From: Aggregatibacter sp. 2125159857
GTDB taxonomy: Bacteria > Pseudomonadota > Gammaproteobacteria > Enterobacterales > Pasteurellaceae
Length of the DNA stretch: 64,000 bases
NCBI RefSeq assembly: GCF_017798005.1
Contig: NZ_CP072548.1
Span: 930,001-994,000, forward strand
Direction: 5' to 3'
Shown piece after piece: positions 1 to 11,686 of this stretch (position 1 is the stretch's first letter; every line of letters begins with the position of its first letter). The position numbers were made by a program, and so were the translations under genes. The notes beneath the pieces are model-generated. The model was not told the origin of the DNA and searched no databases. It was given only the letters and a program-made list of their open reading frames with translations.

Positions 1-2
1 TT

Positions 3-515
3 TTTCAAATTAACAAACTTACGCCACTTTCTTCTTCGCAAACTTCTTCGCAAAGTGCGGTCAAAAATCACCGCACTTTTTCCACGGAACACGCCCACGC
101 TCATGTCTGCGCCTGTGGTCATCAGCATTTACCCAATGCCCAACAATTAAAAAAAGCCGAAGATTGGAAATCGCAGTTACTGGTGATTTTAAGCATTGGT
201 ATGCGCCCTTGTAGCGGGGCTATCTTTGTGCTCTTTTTATCTTATATGCTGGATATTTACTTATGGGGTGTGGTGGCGACTTTGGCAATGTCATTAGGAA
301 CAGGGTTGATGTTGGCGCTTTTTGCGGCGCTTGTAAAATACACGAGACATCTAGCGATCACGCTTGGGAATTGGTACGGCAAAGGTTTTACACGTTATCA
401 CAGTGAGGCTCTGATGAAACTGGTAGCAGGTGGCATTATGCTGTTCTTTGCGCTGGCTTTGCTTTATGGCACAACATTGCCGATGAGTGGAGGCGCGGTG
501 TTATTTGCGAGATGA
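3..515 (+). CDS. Nickel/cobalt transporter (NicO/RcnA type), 3' part
   Basis: The frame is open from base 3 and the gene starts before the window. The visible ~170 residues open with a soluble stretch carrying a His/Cys-rich motif (HAHAHVCACGHQH), then hydrophobic segments around the sequence SIGMRPCSGAIFVL, which is characteristic of the NicO family, and end after two more membrane segments. Such proteins move Ni2+ or Co2+ across the inner membrane; the His/Cys loop would bind metal. An inverted pair of uptake signals (52-80) lies inside the coding region and is translated. hypA at 15.7 kb is another nickel gene in the window. Family is fairly sure; whether it imports or exports is not visible. 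Confidence 0.8.
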   Translation, partial: FQINKLTPLSSSQTSSQSAVKNHRTFSTEHAHAHVCACGHQHLPNAQQLKKAEDWKSQLLVILSIGMRPCSGAIFVLFLSYMLDIYLWGVVATLAMSLGTGLMLALFAALVKYTRHLAITLGNWYGKGFTRYHSEALMKLVAGGIMLFFALALLYGTTLPMSGGAVLFAR

Positions 516-549
516 TAGAAAAACAAAAAGGATTCAGCAGAAAAAAATA

Positions 550-572
550 AGCCCATAAGGAGGCTATGGGCT
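550..572 (+). terminator. Hairpin after the Ni/Co transporter
   Basis: AGCCCATA and TATGGGCT form an 8-bp stem around a 7-base loop, 35 bases after the stop codon. The T-rich tail is interrupted, so termination efficiency is uncertain. Confidence 0.55.
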
Positions 573-644
573 CAAAATCTTTTGGAAATTACTGTTTTTA
601 TAAAAGGAGACAAATAAAAACGATTGAACCAAAAGACAAAAAAT

Positions 645-720
645 TGGCTCCTCCTGCTGGACTTGAACCAGCGACATATGGATTAACAGTCCACCGTTCT
701 ACCGACTGAACTAAGGAGGA
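645..720 (-). tRNA. tRNA-Asn(GTT)
   Basis: Read on the minus strand, a 76-base cloverleaf begins TCCTCCTTAGTTCAGTCGGT, has the anticodon loop CTGTTAA (anticodon GTT), the T-arm GGTTCAAGTCC and ends in an encoded CCA. The acceptor arms TCCTCC and GGAGGA pair. It resembles E. coli tRNA-Asn closely. It stands alone, on the strand opposite to its neighbours. Confidence 0.97.
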
Positions 721-829
721 ATAATTCAGTATCATTTGGTATCAAAAGATAGGTGGCGTATGTTACTTATCCGAACATATCTTGTCAACACCCTAAAGAA
801 AAATTTTTTACTTTTTCAGCGTCAATTTT

Positions 830-852
830 CTATCCACAAAGTCTGTGGATAA
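830..852. promoter_or_regulatory. Inverted pair of DnaA-box-like sites
   Basis: CTATCCACA (830-838) and TGTGGATAA (844-852; a perfect TTATCCACA on the minus strand) face each other 5 bp apart in an otherwise gene-free AT-rich stretch between tRNA-Asn and uvrB. No replication gene is nearby, so this is a possible DnaA-binding or titration site, not an origin. The rest of 516-1130 outside the terminator and tRNA holds only this and the uvrB leader. Confidence 0.3.
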
Positions 853-1057
853 GTTTGTGGGTTATTATTTTAAAAATCCTGCCATCCCCGATAAAATCAG
901 GCTTTATTGAAATCCAAGATAAAATTGATTGTAAAATGACATTTTCTTATTTTTCAGATAGTTAACAAAAATCTAGAGAAATTTTTAAAAATTTTTTATA
1001 AATTTGTGATTTCGGCCACTTGACAAATATAACTCTGTGTAAAACTTCATTTTTTAT

Positions 1058-1075
1058 CACTCAATTTGGAGTGAG
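1058..1075. promoter_or_regulatory. Inverted repeat in the uvrB leader
   Basis: TCACTC and GAGTGA form a perfect 6-bp inverted repeat with a 6-base spacer. It lies between a TTGACA hexamer near 1020 and the uvrB start. It is not a LexA box (CTGT-N8-ACAG), so SOS control is not visible here. Confidence 0.3.
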
Positions 1076-1130
1076 AAATATGTTAAAATATGCGGCATTT
1101 AGAATATACCGTAAAAAATGACCGCACTTT

Positions 1131-3173
1131 ATGTCAGAGAAAATTAACACCAAACCTTTCATTCTTCATTCCGATTTCAAACCTTCCGGCGATCAGCCAC
1201 AGGCGATTGCCAAACTCGCCGAAAATTTAGAAGACGGGTTAGCGCACCAAACCTTACTGGGCGTTACCGGTTCCGGAAAAACCTTTACCATTGCCAATGT
1301 GATAGCAAAGTTAAACCGACCGGCTATGTTGCTTGCCCCAAACAAAACCCTCGCGGCGCAGCTTTATGCTGAAATGAAAGCCTTTTTTCCGGAAAATGCG
1401 GTGGAATATTTCGTTTCTTACTATGATTATTACCAGCCGGAAGCCTATGTGCCGAGCAGTGACACCTTCATTGAAAAAGATGCGTCCATTAACGATCAAA
1501 TCGAGCAGATGCGTTTGTCTGCCACCAAATCTTTTTTAGAACGTCGGGATACCATTGTGGTTGCCTCGGTTTCCGCTATTTATGGTTTGGGCGATCCGGA
1601 TTCTTATTTGCAAATGATGTTGCACTTGCAGCAAGGGGCAATAATCAATCAGCGTCAGATTTTGGCGAAGTTGGCAGAATTGCAATATACACGTAACGAT
1701 CAGGCATTTCAGCGCGGTACATTTCGTGTGCGCGGGGAAATTATCGATATTTTCCCGGCAGAATCCGATGAGCGCGCCGTACGCATTGAATTATTTGATG
1801 ATGAGATTGAGCATTTAAGCTTATTCGATCCGCTTACGGGCAGCAGCTTTGGTGCCGTGCCACGTTTCACCGTGTATCCGAAAACGCATTATGTGACGCC
1901 ACGCGAGCGCATTTTAGATGCCATTGAAAAAATCAAAGTGGAACTGGCGCAACGACGGGAATATTTCATTAAAGAGAATAAATTGTTAGAAGAACAACGC
2001 ATTAGCCAACGTACTCAATTTGATATTGAAATGATGAACGAATTGGGCTATTGCTCGGGGATTGAAAACTACTCGCGTTATTTGTCGGGCAGAAATGAAG
2101 GCGAACCGCCACCGACTTTGTTTGACTATATGCCGTCCGACGCCATTTTAATTATTGACGAATCCCACGTCACCGTGCCGCAGATTGGCGGGATGTATCG
2201 TGGCGACCGTTCCCGTAAAGAAACGTTGGTGGAATATGGCTTCCGTTTGCCTTCAGCGTTGGATAACCGCCCGTTGCGTTTTGAGGAATTTGAACGCTTG
2301 GCTCCGCAAACCATCTATGTTTCGGCTACCCCAGGGCCTTATGAATTGGAAAAATCCGGCGCTGAAATTATCGATCAGGTTGTGCGTCCAACGGGCTTAC
2401 TGGATCCGCAAATTGAAATTCGCCCGGTGTCTATTCAAGTGGATGATTTGCTTTCTGAAGCGCGTCAAAGAGCGGATAAAAATGAGCGCGTTTTAGTGAC
2501 GACGCTGACGAAAAAAATGGCGGAAGATTTAACGGATTATTTAGATGAACACGGGATTCGCGTGCGTTATTTGCACTCCGATATCGATACGGTGGAGCGT
2601 GTAGAAATTATCCGTGATTTGCGCCTAGGTGAATTTGATGTGTTGGTCGGGATTAACTTATTACGGGAAGGCTTGGATATTCCCGAAGTGTCCCTCGTGG
2701 CGATTTTAGATGCAGATAAAGAGGGCTTTTTACGCTCTGAACGTTCTTTAATTCAAACCATCGGACGTGCCGCACGAAACTTGAATGGTAAAGCGATTTT
2801 GTATGCGGACAGCATCACCAAGTCTATGGAAAAAGCCATTACGGAAACCAATCGCCGCCGTGAAAAACAAACGAAATACAATGAAGATCACGGCATTGTG
2901 CCACAGGCGTTAAATAAAAAAGTGGGCGAATTGTTAGACATCGGTCAGGGCGCCAATCAAAAAGCGAAAGCCAATAAACAACGCGGAAAAATGGTGGCAG
3001 AACCGACCGCACTTTATGCGCTACCTACATCTCCGAAGGAATATCAACAACAAATTAAGAAATTGGAACAGCAAATGTATAAGTTTGCTCAAGATTTGGA
3101 ATTTGAAAAAGCCGCTGCGGTGCGGGATCAATTACAGCAATTGCGGGAAAGTTTTATGTTATCTGGCGAGTAA
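1131..3173 (+). CDS. uvrB: Excinuclease ABC subunit B
   Basis: UvrB is the damage-verifying helicase of nucleotide excision repair; it receives DNA from UvrA and recruits UvrC. The 680-residue length is normal. Visible marks are Walker A GVTGSGKT (44-51), the beta-hairpin segment [12 protein letters not shown] that clamps DNA, the signature [14 protein letters not shown], the helicase motif QTIGRAARN, and a C-terminal UVR motif ([14 protein letters not shown]) that contacts UvrC. A reverse uptake signal (ACCGCACTT) occupies the place of the Shine-Dalgarno directly before the ATG, so no purine-rich ribosome site is seen. Identification is secure. Confidence 0.98.
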   Translation: MSEKINTKPFILHSDFKPSGDQPQAIAKLAENLEDGLAHQTLLGVTGSGKTFTIANVIAKLNRPAMLLAPNKTLAAQLYAEMKAFFPENAVEYFVSYYDYYQPEAYVPSSDTFIEKDASINDQIEQMRLSATKSFLERRDTIVVASVSAIYGLGDPDSYLQMMLHLQQGAIINQRQILAKLAELQYTRNDQAFQRGTFRVRGEIIDIFPAESDERAVRIELFDDEIEHLSLFDPLTGSSFGAVPRFTVYPKTHYVTPRERILDAIEKIKVELAQRREYFIKENKLLEEQRISQRTQFDIEMMNELGYCSGIENYSRYLSGRNEGEPPPTLFDYMPSDAILIIDESHVTVPQIGGMYRGDRSRKETLVEYGFRLPSALDNRPLRFEEFERLAPQTIYVSATPGPYELEKSGAEIIDQVVRPTGLLDPQIEIRPVSIQVDDLLSEARQRADKNERVLVTTLTKKMAEDLTDYLDEHGIRVRYLHSDIDTVERVEIIRDLRLGEFDVLVGINLLREGLDIPEVSLVAILDADKEGFLRSERSLIQTIGRAARNLNGKAILYADSITKSMEKAITETNRRREKQTKYNEDHGIVPQALNKKVGELLDIGQGANQKAKANKQRGKMVAEPTALYALPTSPKEYQQQIKKLEQQMYKFAQDLEFEKAAAVRDQLQQLRESFMLSGE

Positions 3174-3223
3174 AAGTGCGGTCGTTTTCAAGGGCGAATT
3201 TTTCTTGATAAGGCGGCGGATTT

Positions 3224-3251
3224 TTGCAGGCATCAAAAATTCGCTTATAAT
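3224..3251 (+). promoter_or_regulatory. Candidate folP promoter
   Basis: A consensus -10 TATAAT (3246-3251) follows TTGCAG (3224-3229) at 16 bp. It sits in the 116-base gap between uvrB and folP, flanked by a forward uptake signal at about 3173 and a reverse one at about 3254, the latter just after the -10. Confidence 0.45.
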
Positions 3252-3289
3252 ACACCGCACTTTTTACCTAAACGGTAAGCGAATAATCT

Positions 3290-4117
3290 ATGAAATTAAC
3301 AGCAAATAATAAAACACTCGATCTTTCTACCCCTAAAATTATGGGGATCCTCAATTTCACCCCGGATTCTTTTTCTGATAGCGGTAAATTTTTCCAATTA
3401 GACAAGGCGTTGTTCCAAGTAGAAGCGATGTTGAAGCAAGGCGCATCGATTATTGACATTGGGGGAGAGTCAACCCGTCCGATGGCAGAAGAGGTAACGT
3501 TAGAAGAGGAACTTGAGCGCGTTATTCCTTTAGTTGAGGCGGTGAGAAAACGGTTCGATTGCTGGATTTCGGTAGATAGTTCCAAAGCACAGGTGATGCA
3601 AGAGGCTGCTAAGGTGGGCATGGATTTGATTAATGATATTCGCGCTTTACAAGAACCTGATGCACTACAAACTGCCGTTCGTTTGGCATTGCCTGTGTGC
3701 ATTATGCATATGCAAGGGCAGCCACGAACAATGCAGCTCAATCCGCATTACGATGATGTGGTGGCGGATGTTTTAAAATTTATGCAGCAGAGAACGGAAC
3801 AATGTTTGGCTTCGGGAATCAAAAAAGAAAATCTGATCTGGGATCCCGGCTTTGGTTTTGGCAAAAGCGTGCAACATAATTATTGTTTATTACAACAATT
3901 TTCGGTTTTCTGTGAACAAGGGTATCCGGTGTTGGCAGGAATTTCCCGTAAATCCATGATTGGTACCGTGTTGGATAAGCCTGTCGAACAACGGACAGTG
4001 GGTAGTGTGGCTGCCGCATTAATTGCGGCGATGAAAGGCGCCAGCATTTTGCGTGTGCATGATGTTGGTGAAACGGCCGATGCCCTTAAAATTTGGCTGG
4101 CTACACAAAATGCTTAA
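3290..4117 (+). CDS. folP: Dihydropteroate synthase
   Basis: FolP joins 6-hydroxymethyl-dihydropterin pyrophosphate to p-aminobenzoate in folate synthesis; it is the sulfonamide target. The 275-residue TIM-barrel protein carries the first signature GILNFTPDSFSDSG near residue 20, the second signature IDIGGESTRP that binds pyrophosphate, DPGFGFGK for pterin binding, and the ISRKSMIG loop. It precedes glmM by 86 bases, the same folP-glmM order as in many gammaproteobacteria. Nothing unusual. Confidence 0.97.
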   Translation: MKLTANNKTLDLSTPKIMGILNFTPDSFSDSGKFFQLDKALFQVEAMLKQGASIIDIGGESTRPMAEEVTLEEELERVIPLVEAVRKRFDCWISVDSSKAQVMQEAAKVGMDLINDIRALQEPDALQTAVRLALPVCIMHMQGQPRTMQLNPHYDDVVADVLKFMQQRTEQCLASGIKKENLIWDPGFGFGKSVQHNYCLLQQFSVFCEQGYPVLAGISRKSMIGTVLDKPVEQRTVGSVAAALIAAMKGASILRVHDVGETADALKIWLATQNA

Positions 4118-4203
4118 ATACGTAGTTGTGCTATCGGACGCTAGCTGTGTCATCGGAAGAACGATAGCATAAAATAATATTTTTATTGAGAAGGAATTGA
4201 AAC

Positions 4204-5538
4204 ATGGCTGAACGTAAATATTTTGGGACGGATGGTGTGCGTGGCAAAGTCGGTAGCCATCCGATTACGCCTGATTTTGTTTTAAAACTTGGTTGGGCAG
4301 CAGGTAAAGTGTTAGCGACACAAGGATCTCGCGTCGTGCTGATTGGTAAAGATACCCGAATTTCGGGCTATATGCTTGAGTCTGCCCTTGAAGCCGGTTT
4401 AGCGGCAGCCGGTTTATCTGCTGCATTCACCGGCCCAATGCCGACCCCGGCCATTGCTTATTTAACCCGCACTTTCCGCGCGGAAGCCGGTATCGTGATT
4501 TCAGCTTCCCATAATCCGTATTATGACAATGGGATTAAATTCTTTTCTACACAAGGGACGAAATTACCCGATGATGTGGAGGAAGCCATCGAAGCCATGT
4601 TGGAGCAACCGATGGACTGTGTTGAATCTGCCGAACTAGGTCGAGCCAGCCGAATTAAAGATGCTGCAGGCCGTTATATTGAATTCTGTAAAAGTACGTT
4701 TCCGGCTTACTTGAGTTTAGAGGGATATAAAATTGTAGTGGATTGTGCCAATGGCGCAACCTACCATATTGCGCCGAATGTTATGCGTGAATTAGGCGCG
4801 GAAGTCATTGAAATTGGCACCCATCCGAATGGCATGAATATTAATGAAAAATGCGGTGCAACGGATATCAAAGCCTTGCAACAAAAAGTGTTAGAAGTAA
4901 AAGCGGATGTTGGTTTGGCATACGATGGTGATGGCGACCGTTTAATTATGGTGGATCATCTCGGGAATAAAGTTGATGGTGACCAAATATTATTTATTAT
5001 TGCGCGTGAAGCCTTGCGCGAAGGACGTTTGCAAGGCGGTGTCGTAGGGACCTTAATGAGCAATATGAGTCTTGAACTTGCCTTAAAACAATTAGCCATT
5101 CCGTTTGTGCGCGCCAATGTGGGCGACCGTTATGTGTTGGAACAAATGCAAGAACGCGGTTGGGGCTTAGGCGGTGAAAACTCGGGGCATATTATTATTG
5201 CTGATCGCAATACGACCGGCGATGGCATTATCGCTTCTTTAGCCGTGTTGACAGCAATGGTAAAACATCGTTTGTCGCTGAATGAACTTGCTGACGCAGT
5301 TAAATTATTCCCACAAGTGTTAATTAATGTGCGTTTTGCCGGGGGTAATAATCCATTAGAAAGCGATGCCGTGAAAGCGGTGACCGCAGAGGTTGAAAAA
5401 CGCCTTGCCGGCAAAGGACGTATTTTACTGCGTAAATCAGGCACTGAGCCGCTAATTCGCGTGATGGTGGAATGTGAAGATGGCACATTGGCTCAGCAAT
5501 GTGCAGAAGAAATCGCAGAAGCGGTGAAGGCCAATTAA
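4204..5538 (+). CDS. glmM: Phosphoglucosamine mutase
   Basis: GlmM converts glucosamine-6-phosphate to glucosamine-1-phosphate on the way to UDP-GlcNAc for peptidoglycan and lipopolysaccharide. The 444 residues match the family. The phosphoserine loop ISASHNP has its active serine at residue 102, the Mg2+ loop is DGDGDR, and the C-terminal phosphate-binding loop is [13 protein letters not shown] good ribosome site (GAAGGAATTGAA) precedes the ATG. It is followed by sixA after 18 bases, suggesting co-transcription. Confidence 0.98.
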   Translation: MAERKYFGTDGVRGKVGSHPITPDFVLKLGWAAGKVLATQGSRVVLIGKDTRISGYMLESALEAGLAAAGLSAAFTGPMPTPAIAYLTRTFRAEAGIVISASHNPYYDNGIKFFSTQGTKLPDDVEEAIEAMLEQPMDCVESAELGRASRIKDAAGRYIEFCKSTFPAYLSLEGYKIVVDCANGATYHIAPNVMRELGAEVIEIGTHPNGMNINEKCGATDIKALQQKVLEVKADVGLAYDGDGDRLIMVDHLGNKVDGDQILFIIAREALREGRLQGGVVGTLMSNMSLELALKQLAIPFVRANVGDRYVLEQMQERGWGLGGENSGHIIIADRNTTGDGIIASLAVLTAMVKHRLSLNELADAVKLFPQVLINVRFAGGNNPLESDAVKAVTAEVEKRLAGKGRILLRKSGTEPLIRVMVECEDGTLAQQCAEEIAEAVKAN

Positions 5539-5556
5539 TCTTTAAGGTCGTTATCA

Positions 5557-6027
5557 ATGCATTTATTTATTATGCGTCATGGCGAAGCGGAATTGATGGC
5601 GAACTCGGATAAAGCGCGTCATCTTAACGCTAACGGCAGAGAACAATCCCGATTTCAGGGAATGTGGCTAAAATCCACCGCACTTGAGTTTGATAAAGTC
5701 TTGGTGAGCCCTTATACCCGAGCTTTAGAAACCTTTGATGAAATTAATCAGGTTTTTGAGCAACAACTTTCCGATAAATTGGAAGTGTGGGAAGGTATTA
5801 CGCCTTATGGTGATTCCGGCTTGGTCAGTTCTTATGTGGCTTTGTTGGAAAAAGAAGGACACCGCAACCTCCTGCTGATCTCTCATTTGCCTTTGGTGGG
5901 GGATATTGTGAAGGAATTGTGCGGTCGAAATCCGGCGAGTTTTTATCCGGGCGCCATTGTCGATATTTATTGGGGCAACGATCAGCCGAAGGTAAACGAC
6001 ATAAAATATGTGAGTAAAATTGCGTAA
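5557..6027 (+). CDS. sixA: Phosphohistidine phosphatase SixA
   Basis: SixA removes phosphate from histidine on phosphotransfer proteins (ArcB HPt in E. coli, also NPr). The 156 residues form a small histidine phosphatase: RHG at 7-9 with the catalytic histidine, VSPYTRALETF with the second arginine, and SHLPLVGDIV with the second catalytic histidine. The TTTAAGGTCG ribosome site lies just after glmM, so it is likely read from the same message. Function in this organism is inferred from the family. Confidence 0.88.
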   Translation: MHLFIMRHGEAELMANSDKARHLNANGREQSRFQGMWLKSTALEFDKVLVSPYTRALETFDEINQVFEQQLSDKLEVWEGITPYGDSGLVSSYVALLEKEGHRNLLLISHLPLVGDIVKELCGRNPASFYPGAIVDIYWGNDQPKVNDIKYVSKIA

Positions 6028-6069
6028 ATTCGGTTTCTTTTTATGCTGTTTTACGACAGACTATGAAGG

Positions 6070-6094
6070 GCTTTACGGATTGATGCCGTAAAGC
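6070..6094 (+). terminator. Hairpin after sixA
   Basis: GCTTTACGG and CCGTAAAGC form a 9-bp perfect stem with a 7-base loop, followed by a T-rich but broken run. It separates sixA from the lipoprotein gene. Confidence 0.6.
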
Positions 6095-6136
6095 ATTTCA
6101 ATTTAATTTAATCATTCATATGCATTAGGAGCTATT

Positions 6137-7084
6137 ATGAAAAAATCACTCTTAGCCATGTTAGTTTTAGGCGCAACATTCAGCATGACCGGTTGTGATG
6201 ACAGCAAAACCTCACAGCACGTTGAACAGGCAAAAGCCAGTGTGTCTGAAGCGAAAGACGCGGTTGTGAATGCCGCAAAAGACATGAAAAACAGCACAAC
6301 AGATGCTGTAAAAGACGCGCAAGCCGTTGCCACAGAAAAAATGGATGCCATGGCAACCAAAGCTGGCGAAATGAAAGATGCTGCAGCTGAAAAGATGTCC
6401 GCGGCTAAAGACGCGGCTGCAGAAAAAATAGATGCGATGGCAGCGAAAGCAGGCGAAATGAAAGAGGCTGCAGCTGAAAAGATATCCGCGGCTAAAGACG
6501 CGGCTGCAGAAAAAATGGATGCGATGGCAACCAAAGCGGGTGAAATGAAAGAGGCCGCCGCTGAAAAGATGTCCGCAGCCAAAGACGCCGTATCTGAAAA
6601 AATGGATGCGATGGCAACCAAAGCCGGCGAAATGAAAGAGGCCGCCGCTGAAAAGATGTCCGCAGCCAAAGACGCTGCGTCTGAAAAAATGGATGCGATG
6701 GCAACGAAAGCCGGCGAAATGAAAGATGCTGCAGCTGAAAAGATGTCCGCAGCCAAAGACGCTGCGTCTGAAAAAATGGATGCAATGAAAACCAAAGCGG
6801 GCGAAATGAAAGATGCTGCAGCTGAAAAGATGTCCGCGGCTAAAGACGCTGCTACAGAAAAAATGGATGCAATGAAAACCAAAGCTGGTGAAATGAAAGA
6901 ATCTATGGCAACCAAAGCGGGCGAAATGAAAGAGGCCGCTGCAGCGAAAATGGATTCCATGGCAACCAAAGCAACAGAAATGAAAGACGTGGCTGCTGAA
7001 AAAGTGAATCAAGCAAAGGATGCCGTATCTGAAAAAGCAGCGGAAGTAAAAAATGCAGTGAAAAGCGAAATGGAAGGCAAGTAA
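6137..7084 (+). CDS. Repeat-rich alanine/lysine lipoprotein, probably inner-membrane anchored
   Basis: The 315-residue protein starts with a lipoprotein signal peptide whose lipobox MTGC places the acylated cysteine at residue 20. Residues 21-22 are Asp-Asp; in E. coli, Asp at +2 keeps lipoproteins in the inner membrane. The mature part is almost wholly built from a 29-residue (87-bp) unit around KAGEMKDAAAEKMSAAKDA, repeated about six to seven times between 6350 and 6900, giving a charged Ala/Lys/Glu/Met helix like LEA or apolipoprotein repeats. A strong ribosome site (TTAGGAGC) precedes the start. A long open frame on the other strand is a by-product of the repeat. No function can be assigned; a periplasmic stalk or stress role is a guess. 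Confidence 0.75.
   Translation: MKKSLLAMLVLGATFSMTGCDDSKTSQHVEQAKASVSEAKDAVVNAAKDMKNSTTDAVKDAQAVATEKMDAMATKAGEMKDAAAEKMSAAKDAAAEKIDAMAAKAGEMKEAAAEKISAAKDAAAEKMDAMATKAGEMKEAAAEKMSAAKDAVSEKMDAMATKAGEMKEAAAEKMSAAKDAASEKMDAMATKAGEMKDAAAEKMSAAKDAASEKMDAMKTKAGEMKDAAAEKMSAAKDAATEKMDAMKTKAGEMKESMATKAGEMKEAAAAKMDSMATKATEMKDVAAEKVNQAKDAVSEKAAEVKNAVKSEMEGK
6350..6900 (+). repeat. Tandem 87-bp repeats in the lipoprotein gene
   Basis: Units starting at the GGCGAAATGAAA element recur at spacing of exactly 87 bases (for example 6362, 6449, 6536, 6623, 6710), that is 29 codons. Copies differ by synonymous and conservative changes, so the array is older or more diverged than the adhesin array at 12.4 kb. Copy number can change without breaking the frame. 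Confidence 0.85.
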
Positions 7085-7105
7085 AGCAGAAAATTATTTT
7101 GTAAC

Positions 7106-7129
7106 AAGGGGGAGAAATCCCCCTTTTTT
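7106..7129 (+). terminator. Intrinsic terminator after the lipoprotein gene
   Basis: AAGGGGG / CCCCCTT with a 6-base loop and a run of T to 7129. It lies between the lipoprotein gene and the convergent lacZ end; the minus direction lacks a good T run. Confidence 0.85.
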
Positions 7130-7135
7130 CTTGCT

Positions 7136-10337
<3,202 letters not shown>

Positions 10338-10352
10338 CAATAAGGAGCCTCT

Positions 10353-11567
10353 ATGAATAAAACCGTGGGAAGTACACTGCTCGTAGCGGGTACGATGATT
10401 GGCGCAGGTATGTTGGCAATGCCGCTCACTTCTGCAGGTATTGGCTTTGGTGCCACGTTATTTCTTTTGCTCGGACTTTGGACGCTGTTAACCTTTAGTG
10501 CGTTGCTGTTCGTTGAGCTTTACCAAACCGCACCAAGTGATGCCGGCATCGGCACGCTAGCAGAGCAGTATTTCGGTCGTCTGGGACGAATTATTTCCAC
10601 CGCCGTATTAATTGTCTTTTTGTATGCACTCATTGCGGCTTACATCAGTGGCGGCGGCTCTTTGTTGACTGATACGTTGCCAACCATCATTGATCGTGAT
10701 ACTACAAGCAAAGTCGCTGTATTGATTTTCACCCTTTTCTTTGGCGCTTTTATCATTATCGGTACACACAGCGTCGATAAAATGAACCGCGTGTTGTTCT
10801 TTGTGATGATTGCCACATTCGTGATGGTGTTAAGTTTGATGTTGCCGGAAATTAAACTCGATAACTTAATGGCAATGCCCATTGATAATGCGCTGATCAT
10901 TTCCGCCAGCCCGGTATTTTTCACCGCATTTGGTTTTCACGGTTCTATTCCAAGCTTAAACAAATACCTCGGCGGCAATGTCAAATCCTTGCGCATTTCC
11001 ATTTTAGTGGGTTCCGGTATCACCTTATTCGCCTACATTTTATGGCAACTTTCCACTCACGGCTTGCTTACACAAAACGAGTTTCTACAAATCTTGCAAC
11101 AAGATGCCACATTGAATGGCTTAGTCACCGCCACCTTAACCATTACCCAAAGCAGTATGATGGCAAACGCCGTGAAAATCTTCTCCACGTTGGCGTTAAT
11201 CACCTCCTTCTTGGGGGTAGGGCTCGGCTTGTTGGAATGTATTGAAGACTTGTTAAAACGTTCCTTTAACATTCATGCAGGACGTTTCTCTCTAGGGTTA
11301 ATGACATTCATTCCGCCAATCGTCTTCGCCTTATTCTACCCACAAGGTTTTATTTTAGCGTTAGGCTACGCCGGTCAAATGTTTGCGTTTTATGCCGTGG
11401 TTCTTCCGGTTTCGCTGGTATGGAAAGCGCGCCGCATTCACCCGAATTTGCCGTATAAAGTCTGGGGCGGCAAAGTCACATTGATGCTCGTTTTGGTCCT
11501 TGGCGTCATCATTACTTCCATCCCATTCGCCATCCGCGCCGGCTATCTACCGTTTGTGGTGGGTTGA
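10353..11567 (+). CDS. tyrP: Tyrosine-type aromatic amino acid permease
   Basis: A 404-residue, 11-helix permease of the HAAAP family, which imports tyrosine or other aromatic amino acids by proton symport in the inner membrane. The N-terminus GSTLLVAGTMIGAGMLAMPL and the segment TAFGFHGSIPSL are family signatures and line up with E. coli TyrP throughout. TAAGGAG precedes the start by 7 bases. It is divergent from lacZ and sits behind TyrR-like boxes. Substrate is inferred from similarity; tryptophan-specific Mtr is a close relative. Confidence 0.88.
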   Translation: MNKTVGSTLLVAGTMIGAGMLAMPLTSAGIGFGATLFLLLGLWTLLTFSALLFVELYQTAPSDAGIGTLAEQYFGRLGRIISTAVLIVFLYALIAAYISGGGSLLTDTLPTIIDRDTTSKVAVLIFTLFFGAFIIIGTHSVDKMNRVLFFVMIATFVMVLSLMLPEIKLDNLMAMPIDNALIISASPVFFTAFGFHGSIPSLNKYLGGNVKSLRISILVGSGITLFAYILWQLSTHGLLTQNEFLQILQQDATLNGLVTATLTITQSSMMANAVKIFSTLALITSFLGVGLGLLECIEDLLKRSFNIHAGRFSLGLMTFIPPIVFALFYPQGFILALGYAGQMFAFYAVVLPVSLVWKARRIHPNLPYKVWGGKVTLMLVLVLGVIITSIPFAIRAGYLPFVVG

Positions 11568-11602
11568 AAAGTATAAAAAATAACCGCACTTTGATTTTGT
11601 GT

Positions 11603-11636
11603 TAGAATTCTAGATAGAATACGCTATTGTATTCTA
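11603..11636. promoter_or_regulatory. Inverted repeats in the adhesin leader
   Basis: TAGAATAC (11615-11622) and GTATTCTA (11629-11636) form a perfect 8-bp inverted repeat with a 6-base spacer, right after the 10-bp palindrome TAGAATTCTA. They lie 50-85 bases before the adhesin start and may be an operator or a leader hairpin. Confidence 0.4.
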
Positions 11637-11686
11637 TATCATCAATGATAGTAAATTACCTATTTTTTAACTTTAGGATGCTTATT

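Noticed and set aside
753..965. 70-residue open frame before uvrB
   Set aside because: Low-complexity AT-rich translation, no ribosome site, and it overlaps the DnaA-box-like region.
1020..1130. LexA (SOS) box upstream of uvrB
   Set aside because: No CTGT-N8-ACAG sequence is found; only an unrelated 6-bp inverted repeat.
6112..7012. Long minus-strand frames opposite the repeat lipoprotein
   Set aside because: Same period-of-three effect (87-bp repeat); the plus frame has a lipoprotein signal and ribosome site.
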